Positions 11,366-36,644 of a stretch of 64,000 nucleotides of DNA are shown here, one piece after another. The notes under the pieces are model-generated. The model was not told the origin of the DNA and did no database searches. It saw only the letters and a list, made by a program, of their open reading frames with translations. A program made the position numbers and the translations under genes. Position 1 is the stretch's first letter. Each line of letters opens with the position of its first letter. The stretch is from Microvelia longipes (taxonomy: Eukaryota; Arthropoda; Insecta; Hemiptera; Veliidae): positions 25,096,861 through 25,160,860 of the forward strand of contig JACMZG010000008.1 in the NCBI GenBank assembly GCA_018340805.1, in the 5' to 3' direction.

Positions 11366-11809
11366 ACGGAGACTAATTGACTGGACGCATAAACTAGGAC
11401 ACTTTTCAACCACAATTGGGATAGAAGATTAACCTAATTGTTCTTTAAAAACATCATTAGGCATAGACGAAGCAGTTGCATTAGAGTTGGTCAATATTTA
11501 AGATACATATTTGTCATCTTTCCCTTGTAGTAGATTAGCTTAGTACCCTATGGAATAAGATACTTAAAATAATTTCTAGAGATTTCTTTCTTGTATAAGC
11601 TCTGATTTTTAATTATAAGCTCAAATTTTTAATTAGATCAATTAATTTACATGATCTCTTTCTAAAGTGGAGATAATTTATTCACAATAAGCTATGCAGA
11701 CAAATCATTCAGTTAATTATAGTACAGTCTAACAGAATAGCTACAAAAATAAAATTTGATCCAAGTATAGCCCTAAAGCTGTATTTTTTCATTATCTGAA
11801 AAATTTAGA

Positions 11810-11915
11810 GCCTTGATCAAATTAAAATTAGTCTCCTTAACTTTCATTGAAATTGGATCAGTGGTTTGAGCTGTAGTGTGAGTAACAAGATGCACATGTA
11901 CATCCATAAACTCAA
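11810..11915 (-). repeat. Repeat pair, copy 1
   Basis: It contains TTTCATTGAAATTGGATCAG, TTTGAGCTGTA and GTGAGTAACA, matched in the same order at 12,325-12,390. It is probably a fragment of an interspersed family. Confidence 0.6.
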
Positions 11916-12309
11916 TGAATACATGTACAGTGTGGAGAAATTTCAATTCAAATCTATCTAATTTATACAAATATTTTCTCTTAGTAATATTATTGATTTT
12001 CCCAATCACCCGTTGGATTCAATACTCCAAGTATTAGAACTATAAGAGCATATTATATTGCCGATTAAGCTAGCATGTTTACTAGAAAAGTGCAGTGCTA
12101 TTCATTTAAATATCAGAACATGTGCAAGCTAACGGTGTGGTTGAGATCTGATAGTATTCAGAAGACAACAAAACATAATTTGAAACACTTTTTAAAAAAC
12201 AAATATTTTTTCATATTTTTTAAAAAGTTTATAGTGGTGTCATTTTGATATACCCTTTGTTGCCTTGACGCCAAAATATAAAAGATTCTTCCTCTTGTAG
12301 GGGTTAATT

Positions 12310-12400
12310 TTTGAGTCAAGTTTCATTGAAACTGGATCAGTGATTTGAGCTGTAAAGTGAGTAACAAAAAATGCGAACATCCATTTTAGTTGACGAAATG
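12310..12400 (-). repeat. Repeat pair, copy 2
   Basis: It contains TTTCATTGAAACTGGATCAG and TTTGAGCTGTAAAGTGAGTA, near-identical to 11,840-11,900. Confidence 0.6.
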
Positions 12401-15202
12401 ATTTTGCAGGCTGAAACGTTGACGAAATGAAAAAAGTGGGTATTATTCTTTTTCTAATGCAATGCTTCCCATTCCTTTTAAAAGGTAAGGAAAGCAAAAT
12501 AATAAAATAAAAGAAATATAAAGAAAAGAAATAAATAAAAACAGAAAACATAATTATTTTTATTGGTACAAAAATTACATGTACAAGTGAAAGAAATAAT
12601 AACATCTCAAAAACAACAAAAGAGATATCATAACTGAAATAAAATTCAATCAATAATTAGCATTTTTTCTTCTGATTTTAATGTAAAGACTAGAATAATT
12701 TACATTATACTGATTCCATTAACAATCTGGCAGATTCTACAAACAGTTCATAATTTACTCGGTTTAAATACAACAAATAAAATGTGTTTTCTGTCCCAGT
12801 CTACAAAACAATTAATATAAAATAAACAATAATTATATACATTATCAACATTTTTTTTAATTATTATTTACAAACTAAAAATATAATATTTTAATTAAAA
12901 TAAAAATACTTTTTTTTTAATATTTGGCCAATGAATTTATAATTACTTTTCATCTCTGATTATAAGGGGTAGCAATTTTTAAAATATTTTTTTATTGAAA
13001 ATGGTAGGGTTGAATGAGTAGAGAATATTAATTTACCTAACTACCTAATAATTGTACAATGAAATAAATACAAACTTAATTTAATATTCACTATTTTTCA
13101 AGGGATGAAATTCTGTTATTACTGTTTTTTTTTAATTTACTGAAGTAATATGAAATTATTTGGTATTTGCATGATTATTAAAGTTTATTTTTTCTTTTAA
13201 AGAAGTAAGAATTAATATCAAATTATTTCAGCCTCTTATAAATTGATAATATTGAGTATAATTAGAGTTTTTATTAGCATGTTGTTTGTAAAGATCCAGT
13301 TGTTCATATTGCTACCTGAAATTATAGGAATTAAAAATTTAGTATAAGAGTAGAATAAAATTTTATTGCTGTGGAAATATGTTTACTGACAGGCAAAGGG
13401 AGTCAATAACTAATTTCCAAAGCAATAAAATAACTTTTATTAAAATACTTTTAGGGCGTCAATAAAATATTAACCTGTCAACGCCCATGTCTACATATAT
13501 GTAACCATTACAAGAAATTTCAATAAATCATAACATAGAGCCTCTAACAGCCTGTTGAAGATATTATTGCTTTTTCTTCATTTATTATTAGTATTAACTT
13601 TCTTTTAATGAGTTATAACTATCTTCATAATTTTCTATAAACCAACCTCAAGTTATAAGCATCAATATTCTACTGCCTCCAATTGTATGTCAAAAGTAAG
13701 ACCTTCTATCACAAATAGTCCCGCAGTGTGGTTATATTTTACAATTTTTAGTTATAAGTTATGCAATAGACTTATAACATGATACAGAATAAAAATATAG
13801 TAAAAATGTTGCTTTATAATAACATTGGTAAATTTTGGGGGCGACAAAATTTAAAGGTTACATATTTGTTGCCATGGTTGCCCTAGGTATACCATTTTAT
13901 TGTTACTTATACATAACACTTTAATACATACATTTAACCGGACTATTTTTGTATAAAAATACATTTTGTGTAACGTATTTTAAGCTGTAATAATTCAAAT
14001 AATATTTTAGGTCTTTTTAAGGAATGCTAAACAAAATTCTGTTACTAACTTTGGTTGCACCTCTTTGAAATTTGTCAAAAATCAAAAGAAAAATGTTTAT
14101 ATTTTAACTTGACGTACCATCTAAAGTCTTAAAATTTAAGCTCCAAATCCTCTCCAAATAAAGATTAATACAAATACAAAGTGATAGAATAAAAAACTTA
14201 TTTCACCAGAAACTGATATAATTTTTTAACCAAACACATATATCTATAAACTTGATCCCAAATTAAACATTTTATATAATTTTTGTGACTTTTAATTTAT
14301 AAGAGATGAAGCAAATTAATTGGGACTTCTGTTTCATAATTAAAACATTAGCACTAACAAAAATTATTCATCAAATGCATCTTTTTTTTGTAAAAGTTAA
14401 GGATCAAGTGTATGTTTTGGTAAAAATAGGTTTAGTTTCTGCTGAAAAAATATGTTATTATTAAACTATGTGTTATTTGTGTAAATGTTCATTTTTATTG
14501 TACATAGATTTAAAAAAAGACTTAAAAATATAAATTATTATAAAATAAAAAAAATGTAAGCCCTTTGAAAGTAATAACCCAGAATTTTCAAGAGGTGCCT
14601 ATAAAAAACTGTTTAGAATTTTGCTAAGCACTTTTTAAAGTAACATAATATCATATTAGAAGTGATAAAGCACACCATATGCCATACAAGAAGTATTTTT
14701 ACATGGAAATAGCTTGGTTAAATGCATTTATTATAAACTCCACTGGTTTGTTTACATCAAATTGTTTACATCACCTTAAAAATTTTTAACATCTTGAGTA
14801 GAATATAAAATCAAATAAATAATGACAAAAGTGTGCAAAATTATGAGTATTGTCATAAAATATACACTACTTGTTTGTAATAAAATATACATGTTGGCCC
14901 AATCGTTTTGATTTACAGTGAATAAGGTAAGCCCTGTTTTAGGGTATTGATTTGTTTTATATCTACATATCTTTTATCCTTTTATCTGTCATTGAGTTCT
15001 GATAACAGCCAACAAGTATCAACTTTTTGAAGGTTTGGGCATCCTTCTTTATTGCATTTACATTGCCATTTACTTATTAAATGCAAAATTTTAGTACATA
15101 TTTTTAATCTTTCAAATAAATCGTTTTTGTGTCTGTATAAGGAGGATCAAAAATACTAAAATAATATTATTTCACACACTTACCTCAAACAATATAATTT
15201 AT
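12401..15202. other. Downstream region of the kinase gene, no gene seen
   Basis: AT-rich sequence that should contain the 3' untranslated region and polyadenylation site of the minus-strand kinase gene. Several AATAAA signals occur on the minus strand and none can be preferred. No further coding sequence is evident. Confidence 0.45.
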
Positions 15203-26458
<11,256 letters not shown>

Positions 26459-28759
26459 CTAAAACAAAATAAATCAATAAATAAGTAATTTTTAAGATCT
26501 GTATTTAATCAAAGACAGCTTTATGCAAATTTAGGACACAAAATATAGGAGTAGGAATTAAGCAGAATACAACTTTATATTCTTTATAAAAAAAGTATAC
26601 AGATACTCCATATAAGGTGGTAATACGGTAATCATTAATAAAAAATAAGTTTATTCATTATAATAAAAAGCGAAATTCTTCAAAGCGTGAAATTTCGCTC
26701 AACGATAGAGATCATGGCAGTAAAAGATAATTATATTCTTATAAGTAAAAAAATAAATTAAAAAGATCAGTTTCAATACGTTGCTATTAATATTCTTCCT
26801 CCTTCCAGATGCTGATCACACGTTTAGATTGTAAAAGAACTCATAAGGTGTTAAAATGTAACTCATTTACTTGATTAACTTTCACTCTATAAGATAGAAT
26901 TCGTCAGTCTTAAACATGTCAATTCAAAGAAACATTATTAAAAAAGTTGGAAAATCAAAAAACCGTTAAGGAAGAAAATGGATAAATATCAATTAGAGTA
27001 AACTCGAGCAATACCTTATTTCTGATACAAAATACTTTCTTCAAATAAAAAATAGATAGTTAAATAAATCAAGTATCATTAGTCATATATTTTTTTAGAT
27101 TGATATAAAATACAATGAGAGAAAGTAATATAAGAAAAACACTATAAATAACCTTTTTTTTGAGAAAAAATAAGTCATTTTTTCAAAAGTGCAACGAGTT
27201 ACAAAGAGTGTTCATAACCCGTTGCATGTTGATGATTTTGTAATTCACCTTTTAATGCAGTCTAAAGAAAATATCCTTTTATTAGTCATATGCGATTGTT
27301 GTGGATAAGTGCTAAGATATATCATAAGATAGAGAACTGACTTCATGATCTTTAGCGGTTGTTTAGAAGTGTTCTTTTCGCTAGAAATGTGTTGTGAATC
27401 ACGAATGATGGTTAAGATATAGTATCATTATGGTATATTATTAATATGTCATAATCTTGAGTTCAAAGAAGACATAGAAAAAATAATATATCTTTATTAT
27501 GTCATTAAAGTTTTGTATATTGACTGAATAATTTCTTTTTATTTCACTGTGCGTTTTCGCTCATATGATTACCTGACACAACCGATTGTACGAGAGCTAC
27601 AGAGGTTTAGCATCTCAATACTAAATTACTTGGGATGACTTGCGAATAAAAATAGGGTTAAAGGAGCTTCAGATTCCTAACAAGTAATTACAGGAACACA
27701 TATGCAGCTCCCCGGATTATTTTTAATTTTGAATAAATCAAGAATTATGTTAGCCTCAGATGTGGTAGAGGTATCGAGAACATTTAAAAAATTCCATAGA
27801 TATCATGGGTGAAAGAAAAGAGTCTCTACAAAAAAAATTATTGGCAAAGCGCTTTCAACCTAGCATAGTGCCTTAAAGTAAAGATAAAATTAATAAACCA
27901 TGACAAACAAAATTAAAAAAAACCACAAATATCTACTTCTTCTTCTTAGATGGTAAAAGCTCGGTGAGCCGTGTAAGACATAGATATAATTTTTAACAAA
28001 AAAAATATTTTTAAATATTTCTCAAAAGTTAAATATGGTCGTCATGTTGGATTTTCCCAAAATCAAATCAGCACAATAATTTCCTCTCCTATAATAGGAG
28101 ACAGGAAAGCAAAAAAATCTTCTAACTAAAACTGCGGGGTGAAGGTTGCGAACGTTGTATTTTTAAAATTTATCTTTTATTTACGTCCTAGCACCTAAAT
28201 TAATGTTATAGGCGTGTATCGCTGCATTAACCTCATATGCATGAAAATCAAACTACAAATTGTCGATGACATTTGAATTTATGATCATTAGGAAAAAAAT
28301 ATCAAACCACTAATGATTTCGACACAATAAATTAAATCATCAAATAATACTTTATTCCATATTAATTGAAGTTCATTAACAAAGGTAATAATCAACTAAC
28401 AGATCTATATAGCACAAATACCTCCAACACCAACAATACATCAATGAACTAGTCAATGTTTACCTTGAAACATAAAAAAAACCTGACGTTAACAGTTTTA
28501 TTTGATAAATTTGTAACAATAAAAATAAAGAATTTGCTATGTAATTAATTTAATTATTTTTCTTTATCTCTTTGGAAGTTATTGTCTGTATCATCGTTTT
28601 TATAGAGATTAGTTATAGTAATACAAAAAACAATTGAGTTAATTACAAATAATGTAATTATTATACTTAGAGTGTAAAATTACAAATGATTTGTAATTAA
28701 ACTGAAATTAAGGTTTTATTACGAACTAAGATTCGTAAAATAGGCAAAAATAAGTTTTT
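26459..28759. other. Upstream of kinase exon A, no exon identified
   Basis: AT-rich sequence that must be intron or 5' flank of the kinase gene, since exon A begins inside a codon. I found no signal-peptide exon. A palindromic GCAAAGCGCTTTCAACCT at 27,845-27,862 is shared, inverted, with 61,811-61,828. Confidence 0.4.
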
Positions 28760-29335
28760 TTAAGTTCAAGAGAAAATATTTTTTTATGACGTCATTAACC
28801 CGCAATAATGACTAAGCAAAAATTTCGTGAAATCATAAAAATGTTGCGATCAACTTTAGATTTAGCAAGCATGTAGCCATGTATATGTCTAACATATGTG
28901 TCAAGCTTCATCTCGTTATCAGCTTTAGTTAAATTTTTATTAAATAACTTGAGTACATTTGTTTTAAAGAAATCGTAAAAAATCAGGAAATAATCTAATT
29001 CAGTTGAAATTTGGTACAAGCATATACCTTTACGTAATAAATAAGAACGCAAAGTTTCGTTTTAAAAGGAAAAGTTTAGCCATGGTTTGTGTTGAATCAT
29101 AAAAGTTGAGGAGCATTGTGCGTGGTCAGAGCCTGGATGGGTGACTTCTGAGAATGAACATTTGCTATCTGAGGACGAGCGAAGCGAATCCGAAGACGAG
29201 TTGCAGTCTAAACTTAACGACTTGTATATTCTGAAGACGAGCAAAGCAAGACTGAAGAAGGGAGGATGAGTGTAGGGAATCTGATGAGATGAGGAAAAGT
29301 TATGAGGTACCCCGTACCTGATTTTTTACTAATAA
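28760..29335 (-). repeat. Family A repeat, reverse copy
   Basis: In reverse orientation it carries TGACGTCATTAACCCGC, GACTAAGCAAAAATTTCG, CATCTCGTTATCAGC, two GACGAGCGAAGCGAATCC-like units, GATGAGGAAAAGTT and GAGGTACCCCGTACC. Same order as the reference copy at 47,729-48,195 but longer, with a partial internal duplication of the GAAGACGAGC word. Confidence 0.65.
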
Positions 29336-31014
29336 ATTTGAAAATTTGCTCATATCGAGGCAGCATGCCACTTATATACACCAGTAATATGACAATCTGA
29401 TATATGATAATAACCATATGACCGTGAAACGCCCTTCAGCGCTGACGCTTCGAAACGGGCGAGAGTCCGAAGTTGTTTTTGTAAAGTAAACTAGGGGGTT
29501 TTAAAAGCCATCACTTGAGATTAAGTGAGACTTATTCGTATAAAAATAACGTTAGAAGAGGTAAATTAATATAAACACAGTAGAAATGTTTAAAATGAAG
29601 GGCAAAAAAGTAAGAATCTCTTAAAAATATATTTAAATGTAAATGGCTTTCAACCCAAAATGACGCCTTTATCTGCGCTTTCACAAAAAGTTTTATTGCA
29701 TAAGCCCTATTGATTCGTTTGCATACTTCTTTGTACTTTGAACTTATACTGATGACCTCAGGGCAGGTTGAAGGCACTCTGTAAGTTTTTGTGCCTCTTT
29801 TCGTCGTTCTTTTCAATGTCACGTTCATTTTTAAGTAAAGTTCTAGAAAAACGCCCTATAAGAGACCGAAAGAGCCTTGATGCATGTAATTAAGATATTG
29901 GGATCCGATGTGCGAACAGTTTATCGTAGCCTTATAACCTTACTCCCATTTAAATTTATTATTATTTTGTTTTGTTTTAGATCCAAATTAAATTTAATAT
30001 TCAAGAAAAAGTAACTGTTAGTTTTATACATAATATCCCATGCTTAAAATTAATTAAATATCCATACTGATCATGAAACATTTAATTAATTCAAGGTCAA
30101 TTAATTAGCTATTGTCTGAGCTAAGTCAACAAGGAAGCAGGCTTGTCCAAGAACCCATTGATTAGTTTTAATTACAGGACATCAATAATTATAAATTCTA
30201 ATCAATATTATAATATTAATGTTATGCACGATATTTACAAATGTAAATTTGGAGCTAACGATATTTGTCTACCTACTTCATCTATGAACTTCATATTTAC
30301 ATACAAAGCTGTTTCATATTACAAAGTATACAAAAAAGGTAAAATATAAAAAAAATTAATGATTTTAGAAAATAAAATAAAAAGGTAGGTGTTTCGAAGT
30401 CCTATATAGTTTCACTAATTTTTAATTTTAAATGCGGGGAGGTTTTCAGAAAGTGTCCTATAAAAAAATCGCTGATAAATGGTCCACATAGCGGGTCGGA
30501 AGTCTAGGAGTGTTTCACAAGTGTGTGTTTATTGGATTCTAGTAAACACGCGATCTTTCAAATGGATCAATATTTTTAAATCAAACTCGGGAGGACACAA
30601 ACCATATTGAAAAGAAGATCGTTGTGGCGTCATAAATCCGCTTTGCTGAGTCAGCAAATATTAACAAAATCGGCAAAATAAATAAAGATACAACATTTTT
30701 CACCGGGACTTTTTTTAGGTAAATAACCGGAAAATAATAAATGAGCAGGCTTCCAAATTTCGAGTAGGGTGTTGTCAATGTGTTCTTATGATTCTGAGAT
30801 GAATAAAACTGACCCGGTGTCTATACGAATACTCTAAGCCAGGGTTCCTAATTTAAAATCTTAACTAGTATTGTAATATTTACACTATGTAAGTTTCAAG
30901 TTATACAAAATAATTCAAACTTCCTCAAAGTATTTTTTTAAATGCGAGCTACTTTGCTTAACTATTTAGATTTTTTAAAGGAGAAACACGAAACTTTTTA
31001 AAAACTATGACCAT
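29336..31014. other. No gene seen
   Basis: AT-rich, with moderately GC-richer patches at 29,420-29,480 and 29,640-29,830. The latter has a 98-codon minus-strand frame without recognisable motif or splice context, so I do not call it a gene. Confidence 0.4.
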
Positions 31015-31412
31015 AGTTAGGTACATGTTTTCTTCTAACAAAGTATAAAAATTGAACTAAATGCTGATAAGAAGACGAAACTTGGCACATTTATTATAAT
31101 ATATGCGTGCCGAATTTCAAATTGATCATGACATTTTCCGCGTCAATAATGACAGTTATTGACGTCATAAAAATATTATCTAGATAGCACAACCTAAAAT
31201 TATATAATTCAACCTAAAATTAGTTTGTAAGCCAAGTTTGAAGTCTCAAGCATAATCACACAAGGAGCTACGATGAAAAACACACACACAAAAAGATAAA
31301 TTACTTGGTAAAAACAAAGTGAAATTTAAATTTCACTTAAAAGCGCTTTGGATTTTGAGCGCGAACCAATTGCTTTTTTTATTATAAGTACAGTATAAAT
31401 GAGGAAAAGTAA
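31015..31412 (+). repeat. Family A repeat, forward copy
   Basis: It includes GCTGATAAGAAGACGAAACT, TTGGCACAT, AGTTATTGACGTCATAAA, AGCACAACCTAAAATT, a short (AC)n tract and the terminal ATAAATGAGGAAAAGTAA. Confidence 0.7.
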
Positions 31413-32779
31413 CAATGCATTTAATACAGGAATAAATAAATCATTTGGCAATCATTGTTTTAAGATGCAAAAAAGGATTAGATAAATACAAGGTTTGTAG
31501 CTTATAATCCTGAGTAACATCAATCGATAAAACAGCAATAGAAAATATTTAAAATAAAAAAACAATATTATAATTTAAAACCTGCCGTAATCAATCTTGC
31601 TTAGATAAATCCTATCGCTTCAATAAAGTAAAAAAAGACTTATCTTAATATGTAAAAAAAATAAAAATAAAATTCAACGTTAAAAATACAATTTTGCAAC
31701 AAGTATATAAAAGATTTAATCTAAGGGACAATCTATGTGTTGAATCTATAATTCAGAGATAAATATCTATTAGGGAAGTATATGCAACAATGATGCGTCC
31801 TTATTAATATTAATGCAGACTTAGCAAGTTTCTTAAGTAAATTAAGTTGTACTCCATTATTTATTACTTTAAGTTCAGTAATATCGAACATATACTTGTA
31901 TGTATTTTGTTTTGAAACTATATAGAGAGATGAATGCTAAAGGGAAGTTTTTTTTTTAAATTATTTATTTATTGTATAAATATAATTTTACGTGGCTGGA
32001 GTATGAATGCAAGTAATTTATTTAACATTACACCATTTACACTTTAGAACTATAATAATAAACAGTTTAACCTCAATAAAAATAAGCCTATACATTTTTA
32101 GTAGGATTAAAAAGTTAATTATACATTTAATGGCACAAGTTTTTGTATAAAAGGGTTATTTAATATGCGATTAATTGTATAAAATACAGCTAGAATAAAG
32201 TGCTAAAGGAGACAATAATAATTAATAATCAGTTCACGTATTACTAAGCATTTTTCTTCAGAAATGTATGCTCAAAAAACTTCCTACTTAAAAAAGGAGA
32301 TGGGGAAGTTAATACTTTACGGAACTTAAAAATGAGTGTTTGTTTACATACAGTAAAAATCGTATTTTTTTTTTCTAAATTACTAAAGATATTGTGAAAT
32401 CATTCAAAAAGGTAGCGCATATTGTGAACAGAAATAGTGCTGTTTGATTTGAAGTTTGCTATATTTCCCTATTATGTTAGATTAAAATGAAACCAATATA
32501 ATTTTTCCAAAAATGAGTTGATACGTTGCAATGACTGCTAGAATACGAATTATTAGGCTCAACCTTCGCGGCTACCTACGGTATAAATTAGGAAAAGTTA
32601 AAACTATCTGCTAAGTATGACAGCTTGCATTTTTAAGCTTTTTTGAACATAAAACTTTATTGGATGGTGTAATTGAAACGTAGTTTTAAGATCCTAGAAA
32701 TTTGGTTATATAATAATTCTGAAGTTAAGCGTACCTAATAATTCCCTGCACTTAAGATCAATATTCTTTTCTAAGGACG
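31413..32779. other. No gene seen
   Basis: AT-rich. A solitary family A 3' end (TACCTACGGTATAAATTAGG, AAAAGT) lies at about 32,570-32,600. Confidence 0.45.
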
Positions 32780-32895
32780 ATCGGAGAAGTAAGTAAGTCG
32801 AAGCAGTACCAACTTAAGCATTGGTACCAACGAGCGATAAGAGAGCGATGTTGTGAGAAAAAGTGCTAAGGTACCCCGTACCCGATTTTTTTCTT
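32780..32895 (-). repeat. Family A repeat, 5'-end fragment, reverse
   Basis: It contains GAGAAAAAGTGCTAAGGTAC and CCCGTACCCGATTTTTTT, matching the outer end of the copy at 29,290-29,330. Confidence 0.6.
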
Positions 32896-34385
32896 ATTAT
32901 GAAAATTAATAACTTAATAAGTCTTTGCAAAATTAATAATTAAGTGTTATTTGTGGAAATCATTTTAATGCCAAAAGGCATTTTTAATACAATTTTTATC
33001 TTAATAATAATTTAATCTTTGTAGAGTAGCTCTAGGCAAGTCTTTAGAAAGAATTAGCTATATTTTCATAACAATATTACATGAACTTTTTATTCTTCAA
33101 CTTCATATCTCTATTATCCTTTATTATAACTTTAATCAACCTGAAACATTCTGTACAAAGTATGTCTATTATACATTCTAAATAATACAAAAATCAAAAT
33201 TACCAAGTATTATTAGTCGTAAAAAGTATAATACCTAAATTAGGCTTATTATCTAAGATCCTAAACTACATTAAAAGAAAAGATACGAGAAGATAACTGA
33301 ATAAATCAATTGTGATTACTAGTTATCATGTATTTTTTCTCTCACTGCATCAAGTTAAATTATCTTATAAGAGTAGGTATTATGCTTCAAATAGCACAGT
33401 TTAAAAAAATAGCCACCCAAGTTGGATGACGATATTGGTTTTAAATGAAGAAATATTTAAATTATTATTTAAACAGATTTACTCAATAAGAGACCTATTT
33501 CATTGTCTTTGATCTCACAAATACGAAATTTTTTTGTTCTACTTTGATAAAACACGCAGGTAGTTAAAGTCTATTTGTTAAGGTTTATTTCTTGACCTTT
33601 GAATTTAAAAGAGGACGGGTAGATAAAGTGAACGGGTTCGGAAATCGTTTTGCTAAGGTTGGCACCGATGTATTCCATGTGAACCATACATTACTGAATC
33701 AACTTGGATTCTAAATCTAATTCGAAGGCTATTACTTTTTCTTCTTCTTCTTTAAGACATTTTCTTTTTTTTTAAGTTTATTTCTCAAGAAACAAAAAGT
33801 TAAGACATTTGTATAATCTAATCGAAGTTGATTGCATGAGACTTCTTTATACGAAGTTAATGAAGTCTTTTCTGATAAAATTGACAGAATAGTGGTAATA
33901 CATCTTTTTACTTTAAACTTTAAATCTAGACATTGACTCAGTACTTTTATTCCTTGAAATTTAGAGCAATGAAGATGTCATGTCAATTTACGATTTCTCT
34001 TAAAACAATAATGTGAACTAATTCACGATAACTCTGTCTTATTAGCATGTTTAGATCCTATTTTAATTCGACTATTTATTTCGATCTTAACTAATGGCTA
34101 AATAAAGCATGTGATACATTATTAGTATGTAAAGTAATAGGTAAAGCCGTGGGACATGAAGTTACAACAGTGATGTTGAAATCGATGTAAACTTTGAACA
34201 TGTTTACAACTAGAAGGATTTATTGACAAAATACATACTTTAATCTTGATGTCGTAGGAATATGTGAACATAAAATGTTTTAAGAATATACATTGCCTTT
34301 ATGAGAATTTAATATCAATGAAAAATTGGGCTTAACTTGAATTAAACACATTGTAAAAAAAACAAAAGTGAAATTAGTAATAGGC
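32896..34385. other. No gene seen
   Basis: AT-rich sequence, no RNA gene, open frame or clear repeat. Confidence 0.45.
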
Positions 34386-34531
34386 AAAATTACAACTTTT
34401 GACTTTTAGAATTGAGTTAACTAACTGACTTGATCACTCTTCTCATCCACATGGAAGCCCGTCCATATGGATGAGAAGAGTGAGCAAGTGAGTAAGTAAA
34501 CTCAATCCTAAAAGTCAAAAGTTGTAATTTT
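34386..34531. repeat. Near-perfect 70-bp-arm hairpin
   Basis: The left arm (AAAATTACAACTTTTGACTT through CTCTTCTCATCCACATGGA) pairs with the right arm at about 64 of 70 positions. Only a few bases of loop (AGCCCG) separate them. Most mismatches lie in one internal block around 34,413-34,430. It could be a hairpin MITE or a transcribed small-RNA precursor. Transcription is not shown. Confidence 0.8.
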
Positions 34532-36174
34532 ATGATTATAATTCATTAAAACAGGGCATTTTTATCAATTATCATGACGCTATTTTTATGAATAAAATGA
34601 CGCTTTCTGAAAGGAGGGAGTGAGGATTGATTCCGTTTGGCCACCTGTTGCCAAAAATATATGTTTAGAAAAATTTTATATAGAGGAGCTTACAAAGAAT
34701 GCATAGCACGAAAATATATGAACGACTTTTGAAAATATAAATTTACCATAATTATTTTTGTAACTATCACCCAAATATGTTAATTTTAATAATAATTTTG
34801 GTAAATTCAAAAAGTTAAGTTATGGTATCCTAAGCAATATTATTTGGACACCGCTTTAAATTTTAATTAAATTAATATTAATAAATATCGCTACATTTCG
34901 CCCATTTTTTATTAAGCTATTGCATGACATATGACAAAGATTTTTGTTCAAAAATATTTTTTTCACAAACATCTATACAGGTCGAACGAAAGCGTGATGA
35001 AAAAATAATCAAAATATAGCATATTAGTAAAAAATTACTTAGAATTTAATGTGGCTTGGCAATATTACAGTATACTATTCGTTAACTTTCTAAATATACC
35101 ATAGGTAGCAGCAAGATTAACATTTTTGGATAAAGTAATCAAAATAATAATAATGGTAAATTACAACTTCAGTGTCGAACATTTTTTTTTTTTTTACCAA
35201 GAGACTCATTTTTACTACAGGGAGGCTTTTTTTTTTCCAGAAAAGGGCTACATTTATTTCCTGTCAAGAGGGTATCTTTGTTGCTCCGGGGGGTTACTAC
35301 CCCCGATCCCATCGAAAGAAACCCTTTCACAACATATTTTGCTTTCATCAAATGCAGCGATTTTAAACATACGTAATATTTGTAAATAATTAAATAATAT
35401 TAAATAAATAAAATTCTATTGTTTAGAAAATTACATTATATAGTATAGGTGCAGACCCATAATTTAGTTCATGGATACGACCTAGATCAAAGATCAAATC
35501 TACGAAAAACTCTTTTTATACATTAAATAAAAAACCATTATTTTAAAAATAATAATATTAACAATTAAGTTATTACATTGTAATTTTACTTGGTATTATT
35601 TCTATAGTTTCTTATCTATTTCCCATATATAGATATATTTGTTTATATCAGCCACTTTAGTCTTTCATTAGCTGAAATGTTCCCAGCAACATCTCTCGAT
35701 CATTTCACATAGTTAGGAACACGGATACAATCATTTTCAACGAGTAATCTTGTTTTTCCTAACTTTTATTCTAAAAAAGAAAAGACAGATGTAGCTTTCA
35801 CTAGTGAGTGTAAAAGAAAGTATGTATTTATGAAATTTAGCTTTTTCATCTTATATAAACTTATAGATTTGTAATCATCCTTTTCACGAACTACAAATAA
35901 ATAATCTTTGTAGTATTATATAACATTATGAAATAACCAACGAACTAGCTACAAAAATTAGAAAAACAAAAATAAGTTCAACAGCAAAATAGAAGCAAAA
36001 AATCTTTCAATTATGGAGCGAGATTTCCTCGCTTCCATTTGATGAAAAACATGGGTTTTAGATACGCTTTTGTTAATAAAATGTTCCTCCTCCACCCCAC
36101 TTTTTACGAAGGAGCAAAATTAAAAGTTAATTCAAAACATTTATTTCTAAAATAAATATAATTATAATTCATTT
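34532..36174. other. No gene seen
   Basis: AT-rich with poly-T and T-rich runs near 35,181-35,240. Short open frames across those runs lack protein features. Confidence 0.45.
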
Positions 36175-36552
36175 CCTAAATATCTTCTTATAATTTTTAT
36201 AAGTTTTCAAAAAAGTAAGAAAATTAAGATTTATAATAAAGTAGAGTGCAGTACAAAATGTTGTTAAAATTTAACTATCGATTTTTTATCACAGATCTGA
36301 TCGTCACCATAGGTAGAGATTTATCAACATTGAAAATTATACAATAAACTTAAAACTAAATAAAGATTCCTAAATATCTTCTTATAATTTTGATAACTTA
36401 TCAAAGGATCACAAAGATTTATAATAAAGTAGAATGCAGTACAAAATGTTGTTAAAATTTAACTACCGATTTTTTTATCACAGATCTAATCGTCATCATA
36501 GGTAGAGATTTATCAACTTATAAAAAGTATACAATAAACTTAAGACTAAACA
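36175..36552 (+). repeat. Tandem duplication, two units of about 190 bases
   Basis: CTAAATATCTTCTTATAATT, TTTATAATAAAGTAGA, TGCAGTACAAAATGTTG and CATAGGTAGAGATTTATC occur in order twice. Units are about 90% alike and directly abut. Confidence 0.85.
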
Positions 36553-36644
36553 AAGAACAAAAACAACATTATATTAGTAAAAATAAAAACAATTGACAAG
36601 AGCTATCATAAAATGGAAGTAAAATAAGGTAGACAGAGGGCAGA

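Noticed and set aside
29532..29828. 98-codon minus-strand frame in slightly GC-richer DNA
   Set aside because: It has no recognisable motif and no neighbouring exon in phase. An unknown exon cannot be excluded, but nothing supports it.
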